Positions 5,235-6,060 of a DNA stretch of 6,060 nt are shown piece by piece; the first letter of the stretch is position 1; every line of letters begins with the position of its first letter. The notes below the pieces were generated by a model, which did no database searches, had not been told where the DNA came from, and worked only from the letters and a program-made list of their open reading frames with translations. This DNA comes from an uncultured Caulobacteraceae bacterium (GTDB taxonomy: Bacteria > Pseudomonadota > Alphaproteobacteria > Caulobacterales > Caulobacteraceae). The DNA lies in assembly GCA_946482375.1 (NCBI GenBank), contig CAMLRH010000167.1, positions 1 through 6,060 of the forward strand. Direction: 5' to 3'. The translations under genes and the position numbers were made by a program.

Positions 5235-6060
5235 ATGGATCTCGCCCAGCTCCAGAACCTGCTCGAGGCCGTCAGCGGCGTCCGCGTCGCCTGCGTGGGC
5301 GACGTGATGCTCGACCGCTTCGTCTATGGCGAGGTCAGTCGCACCTCACCGGAAGCCCCGATTCCCGTCCTTCACCGAGGCCGCGAGCAGGCGATGCTCG
5401 GCGCCGCCGGCAACGTGGCGCGTAACGTGGCGGCGCTGGGCGGTGTCGCGGCGCTGGCGGGCGTGGTGGGCGATGACGCCGCCGCGTCCGAAGCGCTGGG
5501 CATGATCGGCGCGGAAGCGCGCATCGAAGGCTATCTCGTGCCGGAGAAGGGCCGCCCGACGACGGTGAAGACGCGCTACGTCGCCGCCGGCCAGCAACTG
5601 CTGCGAGTGGATGCCGAAGACACACGACCGGTCGGCGCCGACGCCACCGGCAAGCTGCATTCGGCCATCAAGCACGCCGCGGAAGGCGCGGGGGCCGTCC
5701 TGCTCTCCGACTACGGCAAGGGCGCGGTGACGCCGACGGTGATCGAGACCTGCCTCGAAGCCGCCAAGGCCAACGGCGCCAAGCTGATCGTCGATTCGAA
5801 GGCCCACAGCTTCGTCGGTTACGGCGAGGTCGATGTGATCAAGCCGAACGCTTCCGAACTGGCGCGCGTGACCAACCTGCCGACGGGCACGGACGAGGAG
5901 GTCGAGGCGGCGCTGGCCGAGCTGCTCGCGTTTTCGCCCGCCAGGGCCGTACTGGTCACCCGATCCGCCAAGGGCATGTCGCTGGCGGTGCGCGGCCAGC
6001 CTGTCCGCCACTTCGCCGGCAAGGCGCGGGAGGTGTTCGACGTTTCCGGCGCCGGGGACA
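5235..6060 (+). CDS. hldE: Heptose-7-phosphate kinase domain of HldE/RfaE (3' end truncated by window)
   Basis: A PfkB/ribokinase-fold kinase that phosphorylates D-glycero-D-manno-heptose 7-phosphate at C1 to make the ADP-heptose precursor of the lipopolysaccharide inner core; cytoplasmic. The frame is open from the ATG at 5235 to the window edge (275 codons plus one base). Motifs in order are VGDVMLDRFVYGEVSRTSPEAPIPV (20-44), GAAGNVARNVAALGG (56-70), RPTTVKTRY (107-115), LSDYGKG (157-163), IKPNASEL (202-209), and FDVSGAGD ending at D275, the catalytic base of the GAGDT anion-hole motif. Full HldE is about 475 aa with a C-terminal nucleotidyltransferase (ADP-heptose synthase) domain. That domain would lie beyond the window, so a kinase-only HldA cannot be ruled out. 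No good Shine-Dalgarno is seen apart from the GGGGGAAGGG arm of the upstream repeat. The gene follows kdsA, another core-sugar gene, on the same strand. Confidence 0.92.
   Translation, partial: MDLAQLQNLLEAVSGVRVACVGDVMLDRFVYGEVSRTSPEAPIPVLHRGREQAMLGAAGNVARNVAALGGVAALAGVVGDDAAASEALGMIGAEARIEGYLVPEKGRPTTVKTRYVAAGQQLLRVDAEDTRPVGADATGKLHSAIKHAAEGAGAVLLSDYGKGAVTPTVIETCLEAAKANGAKLIVDSKAHSFVGYGEVDVIKPNASELARVTNLPTGTDEEVEAALAELLAFSPARAVLVTRSAKGMSLAVRGQPVRHFAGKAREVFDVSGAGD

Noticed and set aside
5346..6011. Minus-strand open frame opposite hldE
   Set aside because: Arg/Gly/His-rich antisense frame over a conserved PfkB kinase domain; no independent support.
1..6060. Novel defence, mobile or biosynthetic system
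   Set aside because: All six genes belong to well-known housekeeping families with even composition; no integrase, transposase, toxin or unrecognised conserved gene is present.

Overview
This GC-rich window is typical alphaproteobacterial chromosome. The sequences and gene style suggest a member of the Caulobacterales (a Brevundimonas/Caulobacter-like genome). That placement is inferred from codon bias, the AapJ-type binding protein, the class II KdsA and the type of cysteine synthase; there is no rRNA or marker gene to prove it. Six protein genes fill almost all of the sequence. No tRNA, rRNA, CRISPR array, insertion sequence or phage gene was seen.

Left part (1-4080) is mostly sulfur amino acid metabolism. 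A cystathionine beta-lyase gene (metC, minus strand, 3' end cut off by the window) is divergent from an AapJ-like amino-acid-binding lipoprotein gene (plus strand), with 86 bp between them that hold two adjacent perfect dyads. The binding-protein gene runs head-on into a two-gene minus-strand operon, cysK-sseA (cysteine synthase, then 3-mercaptopyruvate sulfurtransferase). The converging genes share one CTAG palindrome as stop codon. In principle CysK makes cysteine from O-acetylserine and sulfide, MetC splits cystathionine to homocysteine on the way to methionine, and SseA moves sulfane sulfur from 3-mercaptopyruvate, a cysteine breakdown product. The binding protein has no permease or ATPase genes beside it.

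Right part (4241-6060) is lipopolysaccharide inner-core precursor synthesis. kdsA (Kdo-8-phosphate synthase, with all four metal ligands of the metal-dependent class) is followed on the same strand by hldE/rfaE (heptose-7-phosphate kinase domain, 3' end cut off). Between them is a 127-bp composite inverted repeat made of two nearly identical 25-bp hairpins in opposite orientation. It looks like a dispersed REP/MITE-type intergenic element and is the least ordinary structure in the window.

No novel multi-gene system is evident. The points worth a second look are the kdsA-hldE palindromic element, the fungal-type cysteine synthase signature, the lipoprotein form of the AapJ-like protein, and the operator-like dyads between metC and the binding-protein gene.
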